A DNA stretch of 64,000 nt from Peptoniphilaceae bacterium (GTDB lineage: Bacteria > Bacillota > Clostridia > Tissierellales > Peptoniphilaceae). The notes beneath the pieces were generated by a model, which had not been told where the DNA came from, did not search any database, and saw only the letters and a list, made by a program, of their open reading frames with translations. Positions 1 through 9,203 of the stretch are shown piece after piece. Numbering within the stretch: position 1 is the stretch's first letter; each line of letters opens with the position of its first letter. Made by a program: the position numbers and the translations under genes. The DNA lies in NCBI GenBank assembly GCA_902363535.1, contig CABJAE010000002.1, positions 62,001 to 126,000 of the forward strand, read 5' to 3'.

Positions 1-3000
1 TGACTTTGACGTAGTTGTCGAGGGCATCTTTCGGCTTTTGTCCGCCCGGTGCTTCGGGAATGATGTTTTTGTGAACTTCCACGGGGATGACGACAGGGTC
101 TTTATCCGTTCCTTGGGTGGATCCATCTGTATAAGTGACAATCACTGTCGCTTTTTGTTCGCCCGGTTTCGACGGATCAGGTCTGTTAATCACTTGAATT
201 GACTTAATCTCTTTGCCCTCTTGCGGGGTGATCTTTTCGATTAAATCTTTGTCTTCTATTTTCTTACCTTGAGGCGTATCCAACTTGGTGGTCTTCAAGG
301 GCTCTTCAATTTTCTCGGGTAGAATGGATTTTTTATAGGCCGCTTCGATGACCGTTACTTTGTCGGTGTATTGGTTCTTCGCCAAATCAACTTTAACAGC
401 CGGATCTACTTTCGTTAGACTTTCGTCTGTCTCGCCGGTTTGTACTTTTTGCCATTCTTTGAAGATGTAGTTGACATCTTTTTCTCCAAGACCGTCGAAA
501 GTAAACTTTTGATTTTCTTTACCAACAGGATCTGTGGCCGGAATGGTTACTTCCTTCGTCGGGTTGACCCAGAAGATCTTTTCAAACTTGGTATCATCCG
601 TCGCTTTGTCCGTGGTCTTGACGATAACTTTGACGTAGTTATCGGGGACTTTCGGTTTGTCTTCCCCTTGCTTTTGTTCTACGACATCTTTCGCATCGCT
701 CGGACTGATCACTGTGTTTTCGGTAAACTTGTGACGTTTTTCGAAATCAAAGATTCCATTCTCTGCTTGTCCTTCGTTTTGTGCAGCTTTGTCTGCTGTC
801 CAGTTGACAAAGGTGGACGATCCTTCTGTTTTCACTTCAGGGATTTCTACCCATGCATTTTTGTTTACATAGTAGATTTTGTCATCTTTGGCAGTAAAGT
901 CTTTGCTTGCCTTGATTGTAACCTTGACGTAGTCGCCGGTTACGTCTTGCAGTCCGCCGTCTTTAGCGTCCTTGCCTTCGGCTTCTGTTAAGAAGAGAGG
1001 TTTGTCACCGGCTTTGTTCAATGCTTCGTAGACGTTTTTATAAACCGTGATGGGAATATTCAATTCTTGGGGATCTTTTCCGTCTTTGAAGGTGGCTTTC
1101 ACCGTAATGTTTACGGTGCGGACGACTTCGTCTTTGTCGGCTTTGTTTTGTTCACTGACCAATTTGAAGACATCTTCGTTTGTCTTTAATTCGTTGCCGT
1201 TTTCATCGAAAAATTCGATCGTCGTTCCGTCAGGAAGCGGCTTGACTTCGTCTTTTTCTCTCCACTCAAGTTGTTTCTTCAGATCTGCAATCGTCGGAGC
1301 AAAGTCATTGTCCCATTTGCCGTTCGGGTCTTTAAAGGATTCGGTGCGTACCATTCCCTTTGCCGTGAGGCCCGACCATTCGAAGTAGGCGGTAAATTCG
1401 TGAGCTTCGTTTATAATTGTGTTTTTGTTTAATAATGGTTTGTTGTCCCACTTTGTAAACTTCTTGCCATCGTCCGGGGTGATATAGTATTTGTTTTGAT
1501 CTGCCGTCTCGCCTTCTTCCAACAGTTTCGGTACGGGAAGCAGGTCGGACTTGAGCCCCTTAATGACGTCGTAGTGGAGCTTGGTGATATCTTTGCCTTG
1601 GGCATCTTTACCAAAGGATCCGCCCTTGTCTGCCTTAAAGGTTACTCTAACATATCCTTTTGGTGGATCAGGAATTTCTTGTCCCTCCGATGGAGTTGGT
1701 ATTTCAATTACTCTTACGTCCTTATAATAGAAGGTAATTTCATCTGACTTTGTGCCATTGATGCCTATAAATTCATTTGTTTCTTCGTTGACATCGAAGG
1801 AGAGTTGTTGTTGTGGTGCACTTGTTAAAACCCAACCCGGGATCGGTCTATAGTTTCTTGCGTCATAGTGACGGTTACCATTTACAACAAGTTCTTGCTC
1901 GATAATGGCTCCGTCTTTTTCGTTTGCTTCACCTTTAAATCTTTCATCTATATAGTTGACCTTGTATTCTCTTTGTCTGTATGGCCTGTAAAAGAATTTA
2001 AAGACATTGTCAGCCACTTTAGGATTGTCAACTAAGACTCCTTGGTCATCTAAAACCTTCTCTGGCTCAACACGGAATTGTTGGAAGAAAGTGTTGTCTC
2101 CCTTTACTCTGCCGTTATATTCTTCATATATAGTCTTTAAATCCTCAGGTAGTTTTTCCACAAGCTCGTCATGGGGTACAAGGGTATATTTATCGTCTTG
2201 TCTGTCGCCGGTGGTGGCCACCAAATAGCCGGCACGTTTGTTTTCAAGTTTATCAGGGTCCGGGTTTGGACTTATATTTGTATCTAAGTTATAGTCCTTG
2301 TCTAAATAATAGTGAAGAACCTCTACATCCACTCTTGCATTTGGAACCCAAATTGCCTTTAGATATATTGGAGATACAACTTCGTTGCCAAAGGAGTAAA
2401 GCTCCGGCACTTTATAAGTCTGGCGATATGAGTTGTCGATTTCTTCTGTATAATCGCCTGTCTTATCATCTTTTTTATAGCGAATTATTTCCCAGCCCAT
2501 AAAGTCGTAGCCCTTTCTTACAGGCTTAAATTTAGGTTCTACAAGTTCTTGTTTATGAACAACTTTAAATACTTGCTTATCACCTTCGCTCTTTTCTTTT
2601 ATAGGATAAGTTGTTTGTATTTCTTGACCAATATCGCCTTCTTTTACGGTCTTGCGTTCTGTAGTTAATTTGTTTTCATCGATTGTCCTTAAACTACCTC
2701 CATTTGGATCAAAGATAACCTTCCACTTATAATCAGGTTCGCCCCATTTGGCGTAGAGAACTTGGTCATAATGAAGTTTTGTTTCATTTCCGTCTTTTAC
2801 CAAGTTTTCGCCGGCGGGATCCAGTGCCCAGCCTAAGAAGCTCCAATCATCACGTACCCAATTCGGTTTTTCGGGTTTGTGTGTCGCATCGAGTTTTAAA
2901 TCATTTAATGGCTTTTCATAAGGCACATCTAAAATATTGCCAGCACCATATTCGCTGTCATTTTTTACTGTCTTGGGATCGTTATTTAATTTTAATTTGT

Positions 3001-5200
3001 AACTATTACGAGAGTAGTTTGCATAATTATAGGCATTTGCCCCTTTAAAGGATTTTGTGCCCCAAGGAAATTGATCGATGTATTCTATCTTGTCGGCGTC
3101 GCTTCTAAAAGGCGTTTTCTTATTTCTCTGTGCATTTAATTCATCAAAAGTTTTACGTGCGTCCCAAGTTCCAACACGACCTTTTTCTAGTCCTATCCAT
3201 TCTGCCGTCCTTGTATCTTCTTTAAGGGTAAAACCTTGAAGATGAGGCAAACCGAAGGGATACCCATTAGGTCCAGCTGCACTCGTATCGCTCTTCCAAT
3301 AGGACATGTCATAATCGATTTGTTCCTTGCCATCGAAATCGTCCTTTATAATATCAATGTGATGGACAACAGATTGTTCATAGGATGTCGATCCAATGGA
3401 AATCTCATATTTATCTCTTTTCTTATTTTTTCCATCCTTTATAGGTATTTGATCTGCGTGACCAAATCCCTCAAACTCTCCTGTTCCCACTACATCTTGA
3501 CTGTCGATAAAATCTTCTGCACTTAAACGATAAGGTGGAGTATCGCGATAAGCTTGTTCACCCGCGTTATTGTTAATTGTCCAGCCTATCAGACCGGTGT
3601 CTCCTTCTTCATTACCAACAGAAGTCGGAAGATTTGAAACTTCCGCATCCTTTGGCCATATTTTATTTAAGCTCTGGTTGAAGCGAACATCTACTTTATA
3701 AGGAGATCCTTCTTTCCCTATGACTTTTCCATCTCTTGTTATAATCGGCCAGAAGCTACCTACTATATCAAATGCCTCTCCATAAGCAGCTGTAAAGTAG
3801 AGGGTATAGACTCTGCGGTTGTAGTAGACATTGTAGACAGTTTCGCCCGTTGATGATACAGATTTTTGTACTTCAGGATTGTCTTCAGATGCGTTTTGCG
3901 TTTTAGTCAAGTCTTCATTTAAAAAGTAATATCTTTCAAATTCTTTTTTATCATCTTGAGCCTTCTCCAATCGACCTTCATTTAAGTCGGGGAAGGTGAT
4001 GCCGTGGATATCTAAGTTTGTAAGATCCGGAGTAGAACCGGTGTCGGCATTATCTATTCTTCTTGCGCCGATAAAATCGTAGCGATCGCGCAAGGGCAGG
4101 GCATCATTTTTGTCGTCGTAATCCGGTTTCTCCGTCCAAAATTGGATGACGTATTCCGCCTTGGGTTTGTCTTTCCAAACTGCAGTAAAGGTGATCTTGC
4201 TCGCCGGCATCTTTAGGTCTGCAGCGAGATTTAAGATGGGCTTGTCATCGCTATCTTTGATGATTTGATTTTCCGGATAGGTTTTTCCACCTGTTGTTTC
4301 TAATGTTATAGAAGGCGTCCAGCCCAAAAAGTCGCATCCTGCCTTTGTGGGAATACTCTTGTCATCAATTGTCGGGATGGTTTGTTCGTAGTAAAGATTG
4401 CGGTTGGGAACCGGTGTGCCGCCCTTGGTATCGAAGTTGACATCATAATGGGCGCGGTTGTAGCGGTATTCTAAGATGAAGTTCTCGGCATTTTCCGGCA
4501 CTTGCATGGTGATATAAGGTGCTTCCGGAACAAAGCCTTTTCGATCCGGATGCTTTTCATCCAAGGGGCTCACTTCCATGGTGGAGCCGGTGTTGCCGTT
4601 TTGAGTGGTAATAAGTTGTCCCTTTTCTCCAACACTTCCGTCGGGGTTGGTGTACTTCGTAAAATCCTGCAAGTCTTGGAAGACGTGTTTGATCGTGATT
4701 TCATTGGCCTTGGATTTGTAACGGAAGTCTTCATTGGCTTGGTATCTGAATCCGTTGGTGGTATTGCCTGTCTTGCCTTTGCCGTCGGCCGTGTCTTTCA
4801 CCTTGTCGTAGGTGATTAAATAATCGTCGTCGGGCTTTTCGTAGCCGGTAAGGTCCGGTAGTTTAACTGTTTGATTGACCTTTTTTTGTTCTTCTTCCGT
4901 CGCAGCCTCCCCTACACTGGCAATGTAGGGTTGGTAGTCGACGACATACTTTTCCCCTCTTTGCACCTTGTAGTCGGTGCGCAGGGTGTAGATTTTCGGC
5001 TGATCGGGGTTTTTAATTAATTCCGCCGCCGTTTGGCCGTCTTCAAGCTTCGCCGGGGTCACCGGCTTTTTGTTGATAATCTCGTCTCTGTCTTTGCTGA
5101 GATCAGCGTGATTCACCTGCGCAAAGGCCGATGCGGGTCCGGACAGAACCATGGCGAGGATCAATGTCCAGAGGCAGAGTTGTTTCATAAGGCGTTTCAT
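1..5200 (-). CDS. Giant secreted repeat surface protein, C-terminus beyond left edge
   Basis: The frame is open without a stop for 1733 codons from the ATG at 5198-5200 to the window edge, so the C-terminus is missing. An AGGAGG sits 4 bases before the ATG; the next ATG (5188) would be too far from it. A signal peptide covers about residues 1-28 (MKRLMKQ, hydrophobic core, ASAFA). Two Listeria-Bacteroides (InlB B-type) repeats are visible near residues 250-337 (FDTKGG ... FLGW ... FTAVW) and 827-950 (FDPNGG ... FMGW ... LKAIW). MucBP-like segments lie around 955-1150. A module beginning YVRV or YVKV recurs near residues 1183, 1421, 1523 and 1728 between Rib-like segments ending in V-x-K-N. 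Such proteins are usually sortase-anchored adhesins; a C-terminal LPXTG would lie outside the window. The ligand is unknown. Confidence 0.9.
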   Translation of the reverse strand, partial: MKRLMKQLCLWTLILAMVLSGPASAFAQVNHADLSKDRDEIINKKPVTPAKLEDGQTAAELIKNPDQPKIYTLRTDYKVQRGEKYVVDYQPYIASVGEAATEEEQKKVNQTVKLPDLTGYEKPDDDYLITYDKVKDTADGKGKTGNTTNGFRYQANEDFRYKSKANEITIKHVFQDLQDFTKYTNPDGSVGEKGQLITTQNGNTGSTMEVSPLDEKHPDRKGFVPEAPYITMQVPENAENFILEYRYNRAHYDVNFDTKGGTPVPNRNLYYEQTIPTIDDKSIPTKAGCDFLGWTPSITLETTGGKTYPENQIIKDSDDKPILNLAADLKMPASKITFTAVWKDKPKAEYVIQFWTEKPDYDDKNDALPLRDRYDFIGARRIDNADTGSTPDLTNLDIHGITFPDLNEGRLEKAQDDKKEFERYYFLNEDLTKTQNASEDNPEVQKSVSSTGETVYNVYYNRRVYTLYFTAAYGEAFDIVGSFWPIITRDGKVIGKEGSPYKVDVRFNQSLNKIWPKDAEVSNLPTSVGNEEGDTGLIGWTINNNAGEQAYRDTPPYRLSAEDFIDSQDVVGTGEFEGFGHADQIPIKDGKNKKRDKYEISIGSTSYEQSVVHHIDIIKDDFDGKEQIDYDMSYWKSDTSAAGPNGYPFGLPHLQGFTLKEDTRTAEWIGLEKGRVGTWDARKTFDELNAQRNKKTPFRSDADKIEYIDQFPWGTKSFKGANAYNYANYSRNSYKLKLNNDPKTVKNDSEYGAGNILDVPYEKPLNDLKLDATHKPEKPNWVRDDWSFLGWALDPAGENLVKDGNETKLHYDQVLYAKWGEPDYKWKVIFDPNGGSLRTIDENKLTTERKTVKEGDIGQEIQTTYPIKEKSEGDKQVFKVVHKQELVEPKFKPVRKGYDFMGWEIIRYKKDDKTGDYTEEIDNSYRQTYKVPELYSFGNEVVSPIYLKAIWVPNARVDVEVLHYYLDKDYNLDTNISPNPDPDKLENKRAGYLVATTGDRQDDKYTLVPHDELVEKLPEDLKTIYEEYNGRVKGDNTFFQQFRVEPEKVLDDQGVLVDNPKVADNVFKFFYRPYRQREYKVNYIDERFKGEANEKDGAIIEQELVVNGNRHYDARNYRPIPGWVLTSAPQQQLSFDVNEETNEFIGINGTKSDEITFYYKDVRVIEIPTPSEGQEIPDPPKGYVRVTFKADKGGSFGKDAQGKDITKLHYDVIKGLKSDLLPVPKLLEEGETADQNKYYITPDDGKKFTKWDNKPLLNKNTIINEAHEFTAYFEWSGLTAKGMVRTESFKDPNGKWDNDFAPTIADLKKQLEWREKDEVKPLPDGTTIEFFDENGNELKTNEDVFKLVSEQNKADKDEVVRTVNITVKATFKDGKDPQELNIPITVYKNVYEALNKAGDKPLFLTEAEGKDAKDGGLQDVTGDYVKVTIKASKDFTAKDDKIYYVNKNAWVEIPEVKTEGSSTFVNWTADKAAQNEGQAENGIFDFEKRHKFTENTVISPSDAKDVVEQKQGEDKPKVPDNYVKVIVKTTDKATDDTKFEKIFWVNPTKEVTIPATDPVGKENQKFTFDGLGEKDVNYIFKEWQKVQTGETDESLTKVDPAVKVDLAKNQYTDKVTVIEAAYKKSILPEKIEEPLKTTKLDTPQGKKIEDKDLIEKITPQEGKEIKSIQVINRPDPSKPGEQKATVIVTYTDGSTQGTDKDPVVIPVEVHKNIIPEAPGGQKPKDALDNYVKV

Positions 5201-5286
5201 AAGCCCTCCTTACTGTTTTTGAGTGATATCGTTCTATGTTTGCTCGCCGCTTTGAACGCGGCATCGAAAAATTTCTAATCATAACT

Positions 5287-5315
5287 ATATTATCCTTGTT
5301 TTCTTTTTAAAACAA
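5287..5315 (-). promoter_or_regulatory. Promoter of surface-protein gene
   Basis: On the minus strand TTGTTT (5310-5315) and TAATAT (5287-5292) are separated by exactly 17 bases. The predicted start lies about 80 bases before the ATG at 5200. Confidence 0.6.
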
Positions 5316-5530
5316 GCTTTTTCAGGGGTTTCCACGGTTTTGGCGTGGATTTCTTTTTTAAAGAAAAAAATTGCACCCCGCCCGGCGATTTTTCCGCGCC
5401 ACGGGCTTTTCTATGTTTGGATCTTTATGTATTCGCGGCGCCTTTTTGCGCCCACCGCGCCCTTTCTTTTTTGTTCTCAGAAAGGAAGTAATTGGTGGCC
5501 CGCGCCCCTTTCTTTTCTCACCCTTTTTTG

Positions 5531-5558
5531 TTGGGACGAGGTCATTTTGTGGTAAACT
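5531..5558 (+). promoter_or_regulatory. Promoter of LtaS-like gene
   Basis: TTGGGA (5531-5536), a 16-base spacer and TAAACT (5553-5558) lie about 35 bases before the GTG start at 5593. Confidence 0.4.
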
Positions 5559-5592
5559 GTTTGTAATGTTTTTGTACGGAAAGGAGGTCGTC

Positions 5593-7440
5593 GTGAAGCG
5601 GATCGATTCTCGTTGGCGGCCCTATGGGATCATGGCGGTGCTCAGCGCCCTGATCACTTTGTTTACTTTGTATTACGCCTGCGGCGACGGGCCTCTCAGG
5701 GATGCGCTTTTCGCCAGTTATTTCAAAAGCCCGCTGCTTTTGTTTATGAATTTTCTGCCGGTCTTTCTTCTCTTTGTCTTTCTCTACGCTCTGAGCGGCC
5801 GGCTGTGGGTGGGCTTTTCCGTGACGGGGCTGTTGTTTTTTGTGCTTTCGGTGGTGCAGCAGTTTAAGCTTATGTACCGAGACGAGCCTTTTGTCTTGCC
5901 GGAGATTCTGCTCTTTCGCGAATCCATGCTCATGAAGGGTAATTACCACCTATCGGTGCTCTCATCCGATGTCATGACCTTGATCGGCCTCATCGCCATG
6001 ATCGCCATTTCGGTGTTTCTCTTTCTATCAAAGGGGCGTCCATGGATCGGCAAGGGCCGGCGGCGGCTGTTGATCGGCTCGATCTTGGCCATGCTTTTTA
6101 TCTTCCAAGGCTTTCGCGGCCCGTATTTTTCCCCGAAGGTCTACGCCCGGGTGGGCGAAAAGGCGCCGATTAATATTTACAACGCCACGGAAACCTACAT
6201 GGCCAAGGGCCTGGCCTATCCTTTTCTTCTGAGCGGCCGCATGATGAGGGGCACGCCGCCGGAGGATTACGACAAGAAACTCGCGGCCATGTTGTGGAAG
6301 GACATTAAGGACACGTCCATACCCGAGGACAAGAAGGTGCACGTGGTGTCGGTGATGCTGGAATCTTTCGCCGATTTCACGGATTTCGACGGCATTCCCA
6401 TTCACGACGACGTGTACAATCATTTCCACGCCATTCAGGATGAGGGGATTCACGGCCATTTGATCGCCGATATTTTCGGCGGCGGCACGGTAAACACGGA
6501 GCGGGGCTTTTTGACGGGCTTTTCCGGCACGAGTTATGCGTCAAGCGCCGCCATGATGACGGACACCCATTCCCACGTGCGCTATTTTACGCAAAACGGC
6601 TACACCGCCGAGGCCCTGCACCCGATTTACGGCTGGTTTTACAATCGCAAGAATGTGAATCCACGCTTGGGCTTCGACGAGTATCTGTCCTTCGACAATT
6701 ACTTTCAGGCGGTGGAAGAGGCCGCCGGGGACACGGATTGGGGCTACACCCGGGACAATCACTTTTTCCCGGAAGTGGAAAAGCGCCTGAATGCCACGGC
6801 GGCCGAGGGGAATTACTATTTCTCCTACGCCCTCACTTACCAGGGCCACGGCCCTTACGCCGATTACAATATGGCGGACAGAAAGTATGTAGACAAATTG
6901 GAGGACCAGAACCCGAGGGACTGGGCGATTTTCAACAATTACCTCTCTAATATTGCCGCCACCGACGACGCCTTGGGGGATTTTGTGGAAAGCCTTCGCC
7001 GAAATCCCGCGCCGGTGGTGCTGATCTTTTTCGGCGACCACAAGCCCTGGCTCGGCGAGGGAGACAGCGGCTACAAGAGCATGGGGATCAATATCGACCA
7101 ATCCACTTTGGAGGGCGTTTTGAATTACTACACCACGCCCTACGTGATTTGGGCCAACGACGCGGCCAAGGCGAAGTTGGGCGTGGATTTTCACGGAGAA
7201 GGGCCGGATCTGAGCCCCTTCCTTTTGATGAAGTATCTCTTTGAAACCATGGGCTGGCCCTACGATCCCATGATGGCGGTGCAATCGAGTTATTTGAAAA
7301 ATACCACGGTGCTTCACCCGCCCTACATTCGAAAAGACGGGGAGTATCAATTGCTGGAAGGCGACGATTCTCTCCCGGAAATGGTGCGGCAGTACCGCGC
7401 CATGGAATACTACCGGGCCAATGACAAAGTGCAGAAATAA
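5593..7440 (+). CDS. LtaS-like polyglycerolphosphate synthase / sulfatase-fold membrane enzyme
   Basis: I chose the GTG at 5593 because AAGGAGG at 5581-5587 sits six bases before it; upstream in-frame starts give an implausible N-terminus. The 615-residue product has about five membrane segments in residues 1-190 and an extracellular sulfatase-fold domain. Visible active-site elements are GGGTVNTE (Thr about residue 299, equivalent to the LtaS nucleophile), TYQGHGPY and FFGDHKPW, so the metal-binding Asp-His is present. Length and layout match LtaS-family enzymes, which transfer glycerol phosphate from phosphatidylglycerol to lipoteichoic acid or related polymers. The exact polymer cannot be read from sequence. 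It is monocistronic: an own promoter precedes it and a terminator follows. Confidence 0.88.
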   Translation: MKRIDSRWRPYGIMAVLSALITLFTLYYACGDGPLRDALFASYFKSPLLLFMNFLPVFLLFVFLYALSGRLWVGFSVTGLLFFVLSVVQQFKLMYRDEPFVLPEILLFRESMLMKGNYHLSVLSSDVMTLIGLIAMIAISVFLFLSKGRPWIGKGRRRLLIGSILAMLFIFQGFRGPYFSPKVYARVGEKAPINIYNATETYMAKGLAYPFLLSGRMMRGTPPEDYDKKLAAMLWKDIKDTSIPEDKKVHVVSVMLESFADFTDFDGIPIHDDVYNHFHAIQDEGIHGHLIADIFGGGTVNTERGFLTGFSGTSYASSAAMMTDTHSHVRYFTQNGYTAEALHPIYGWFYNRKNVNPRLGFDEYLSFDNYFQAVEEAAGDTDWGYTRDNHFFPEVEKRLNATAAEGNYYFSYALTYQGHGPYADYNMADRKYVDKLEDQNPRDWAIFNNYLSNIAATDDALGDFVESLRRNPAPVVLIFFGDHKPWLGEGDSGYKSMGINIDQSTLEGVLNYYTTPYVIWANDAAKAKLGVDFHGEGPDLSPFLLMKYLFETMGWPYDPMMAVQSSYLKNTTVLHPPYIRKDGEYQLLEGDDSLPEMVRQYRAMEYYRANDKVQK

Positions 7441-7463
7441 GGTCGCGCGTGCGGCCTTTTTTT
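7441..7463 (+). terminator. Intrinsic terminator after LtaS-like gene
   Basis: Stem GGTCGC/GCGGCC with loop GCGT, followed by seven T. Confidence 0.85.
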
Positions 7464-7547
7464 GTGGCTTTTTCTTGCATTTTCAGCGACGCTTCGATAG
7501 GCTAAAGTGAAGAAAGCATCCGACGCATCCGATGAAAGGAGTTTATT

Positions 7548-8060
7548 ATGCAAGGGACGATTACCATGCTGTTAGGAGATCTTACGACGACGAAGGCCGA
7601 TGCCATTGTGAACGCGGCCAACGAGCGCTTGCTCCGAGGCGGCGGCGTGTGCGGCGCCATTTTCCGCGCGGCGGGGGGCGCGCTGGATGAGGCTTGCGGC
7701 GAAATCGGCTACTGCGCCACCGGGGATGCGGTGATGACGCCGGGCTTCGATCTTCCCGCCGATTACATTATTCACACGGTGGGCCCCGTGTGGCAGGGCG
7801 GCGAGAAAAATGAGCCGGCCCTTCTCGCCTCCTGCTACGACAACTCTTTGGCCCTCGCCGAAAAAAACGGGCTGAAATCCGTCGCCTTTCCCTCGATTTC
7901 CACGGGAATCTTCGGCTACCCCACGGAGAAGGCGGCGAAAATCGCCGTGGAAAGGGCTCTGGCTTTTGTGGAAGACCACGCTATGGATGTGATGTGGGTC
8001 TTGTTCGACGAAAAAACCAAGGCCATTTACGACGAGGCCTTGGCGAAGGCGATGAAGTAG
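7548..8060 (+). CDS. Macrodomain protein (ADP-ribose / O-acetyl-ADP-ribose hydrolase family)
   Basis: The 170-residue product is essentially one macrodomain. It opens with GDLTTTKADAIVNAAN and continues with the GGGVCGAIFRAAG loop and the later STGIFGYPTEKAA segment, the ADP-ribose-binding motifs of the YmdB/Appr-1''-p processing family. The start has GAAAGGAG eight bases upstream. Family members remove O-acetyl or ADP-ribose groups; the physiological substrate here is unknown. It is a single-gene unit between two terminators. Confidence 0.92.
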   Translation: MQGTITMLLGDLTTTKADAIVNAANERLLRGGGVCGAIFRAAGGALDEACGEIGYCATGDAVMTPGFDLPADYIIHTVGPVWQGGEKNEPALLASCYDNSLALAEKNGLKSVAFPSISTGIFGYPTEKAAKIAVERALAFVEDHAMDVMWVLFDEKTKAIYDEALAKAMK

Positions 8061-8085
8061 GCGGTATTTTACTTTCTTCCAATAA

Positions 8086-8117
8086 AAAAGGCGCAGACAT
8101 GTCGGTCTGTGCCTTTT
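8086..8117. terminator. Bidirectional terminator between convergent genes
   Basis: Thirteen-base stem AAAAGGCGCAGAC / GTCTGTGCCTTTT with a 6-base loop. A-rich and T-rich flanks serve the macrodomain gene (plus) and the PF06541 gene (minus). Confidence 0.88.
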
Positions 8118-8120
8118 CGT

Positions 8121-9068
8121 TTATTCCGCTTTGATAAGCCGCAGGCGGCGTTCTCTGTTTTCCAGAATTTCTTTGTTTTCTCTTATGGCTTCTTCCAGTT
8201 CTTCCAGGGCCTTCGCGTCGGCGCCTTCTTTTAACGAGGCGATCAGGGCGTCTTGCTTTTCGATGATTTCCCGCTGCAGGATCCGGGTGGGGGTGAGGTT
8301 TTTCGAGGCGGTTTCCTTGGCGAAGGCTTCCATGGCCTCGACTTTTTCTTCGGCGAGAAGGCGAATGGCTTCGCCTTCTTTACGGATGCGTTCCAAGCGG
8401 GCTTTTACCTTTTCCGTGCGGAAGGTGAGCTCGGGGTAGGCGTCCAGGATCCGCTTGTGGAAGACGGAGCGGTTTTCCAAAAGGTAGCGCACTTCGGCGG
8501 CGATCTCTTCGCTCTTGTCGGCCCGGCTCTTTTCCACGCCTTGTTTCAGCAGGTTCATGATGAAGTAGCTCATGACGGCGTCGGCGACGAAAAGGATGCT
8601 TACGGCGATTAAAATGGCGGCGAAGAGGCGGGGCCCCATGCGGTGGGCCAGGGCCAGCAGGCGGGGATTAAAGACGTTTAGTATAAACACGCCGCCGATG
8701 CCGAAGAGAATCAGGTTTCCGATCCACACGCGGCCGTGAAGGTTCATGGGCCGCTCGGTATAGTCCCACCAGCGAGCGTGGAAGTATTTTTCCAGTATGT
8801 AGCTCGTGAGGTATTCCAAAAGGCCGCAGAGGACGAAGGCAATGAGAAAGCTCATGGCCCATGTGCGATCCACGGGAGAAAGAAGTTTTCCGCCCACGGT
8901 GATAAGAACGGCGCCGGCGCCGTAGATAGGGCAGTAGGGCCCGATGAGAAAGCCTCGATTAATGAAGCGCTTGTATTCTAAGAATTTTAAAAAGACTTCC
9001 GTTACCCATCCGGCAACGGAGTAGATAAAAAATAACCACAAAAGTTGGTAGCCGCCTGTGAATTCCAT
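8121..9068 (-). CDS. Putative ABC-transporter type IV membrane protein (PF06541 family)
   Basis: A 315-residue protein with four or five hydrophobic segments in residues 1-185 and a long charged, probably coiled-coil C-terminal half (residues about 185-310, rich in Glu, Lys and Leu). The N-terminal pattern (YSVAGWVTEVF, RGFLIGPYCPIYGAGA) is typical of the PF06541/DUF1113 family, named as an ABC-type permease but without a proven transport function. GGGAGG precedes the ATG. No ATPase gene is nearby, so an ABC role is not supported by context. Confidence 0.75.
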   Translation of the reverse strand: MEFTGGYQLLWLFFIYSVAGWVTEVFLKFLEYKRFINRGFLIGPYCPIYGAGAVLITVGGKLLSPVDRTWAMSFLIAFVLCGLLEYLTSYILEKYFHARWWDYTERPMNLHGRVWIGNLILFGIGGVFILNVFNPRLLALAHRMGPRLFAAILIAVSILFVADAVMSYFIMNLLKQGVEKSRADKSEEIAAEVRYLLENRSVFHKRILDAYPELTFRTEKVKARLERIRKEGEAIRLLAEEKVEAMEAFAKETASKNLTPTRILQREIIEKQDALIASLKEGADAKALEELEEAIRENKEILENRERRLRLIKAE

Positions 9069-9170
9069 GGCATCCTCCCTTTCTTTTCTTCTCTTCTATG
9101 GTACCCGCCCGAATCAAAAAACGCCATACACTTTTTGACTTTTTGATGTCATTTTTGTGCCGCAATAGAA

Positions 9171-9196
9171 AAAACCGCAGCTTTCCCTGCGGTTTT
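9171..9196 (-). terminator. Terminator after pirin gene
   Basis: Perfect stem AAAACCGCAG/CTGCGGTTTT with a 6-base loop immediately downstream of the pirin stop codon. Confidence 0.88.
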
Positions 9197-9203
9197 CGTA
9201 CGA

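Larger units (their letters stand above)
5201..5592. other. Divergent intergenic region with two promoters
   Basis: This 392-base gap holds the promoter of the surface-protein gene (5287-5315, minus) with an about 80-nt leader carrying a small stem (GCCGC/GCGGC, about 5246-5263). It also holds the promoter of the LtaS-like gene (5531-5558, plus). A hairpin TCCACG/CGTGGA at 5331-5349 is followed on the plus strand by a T-rich tract and has no upstream plus-strand gene to terminate. The open frames here lack ribosome-binding sites and I do not call them. Confidence 0.6.

Noticed and set aside
5331..5360. Hairpin TCCACG/CGTGGA with a T-rich tail, terminator-like on the plus strand
   Set aside because: No plus-strand gene lies upstream and the stem is only six pairs; probably chance, so not listed as a terminator.
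6541..7350. Long antisense open frame opposite the LtaS-like gene
   Set aside because: It is a shadow of a GC-rich coding frame, with no ribosome-binding site and no recognisable domain. The same applies to the frames opposite the dehydrogenase (18878-19615) and the acidic-repeat gene (47929-48549).
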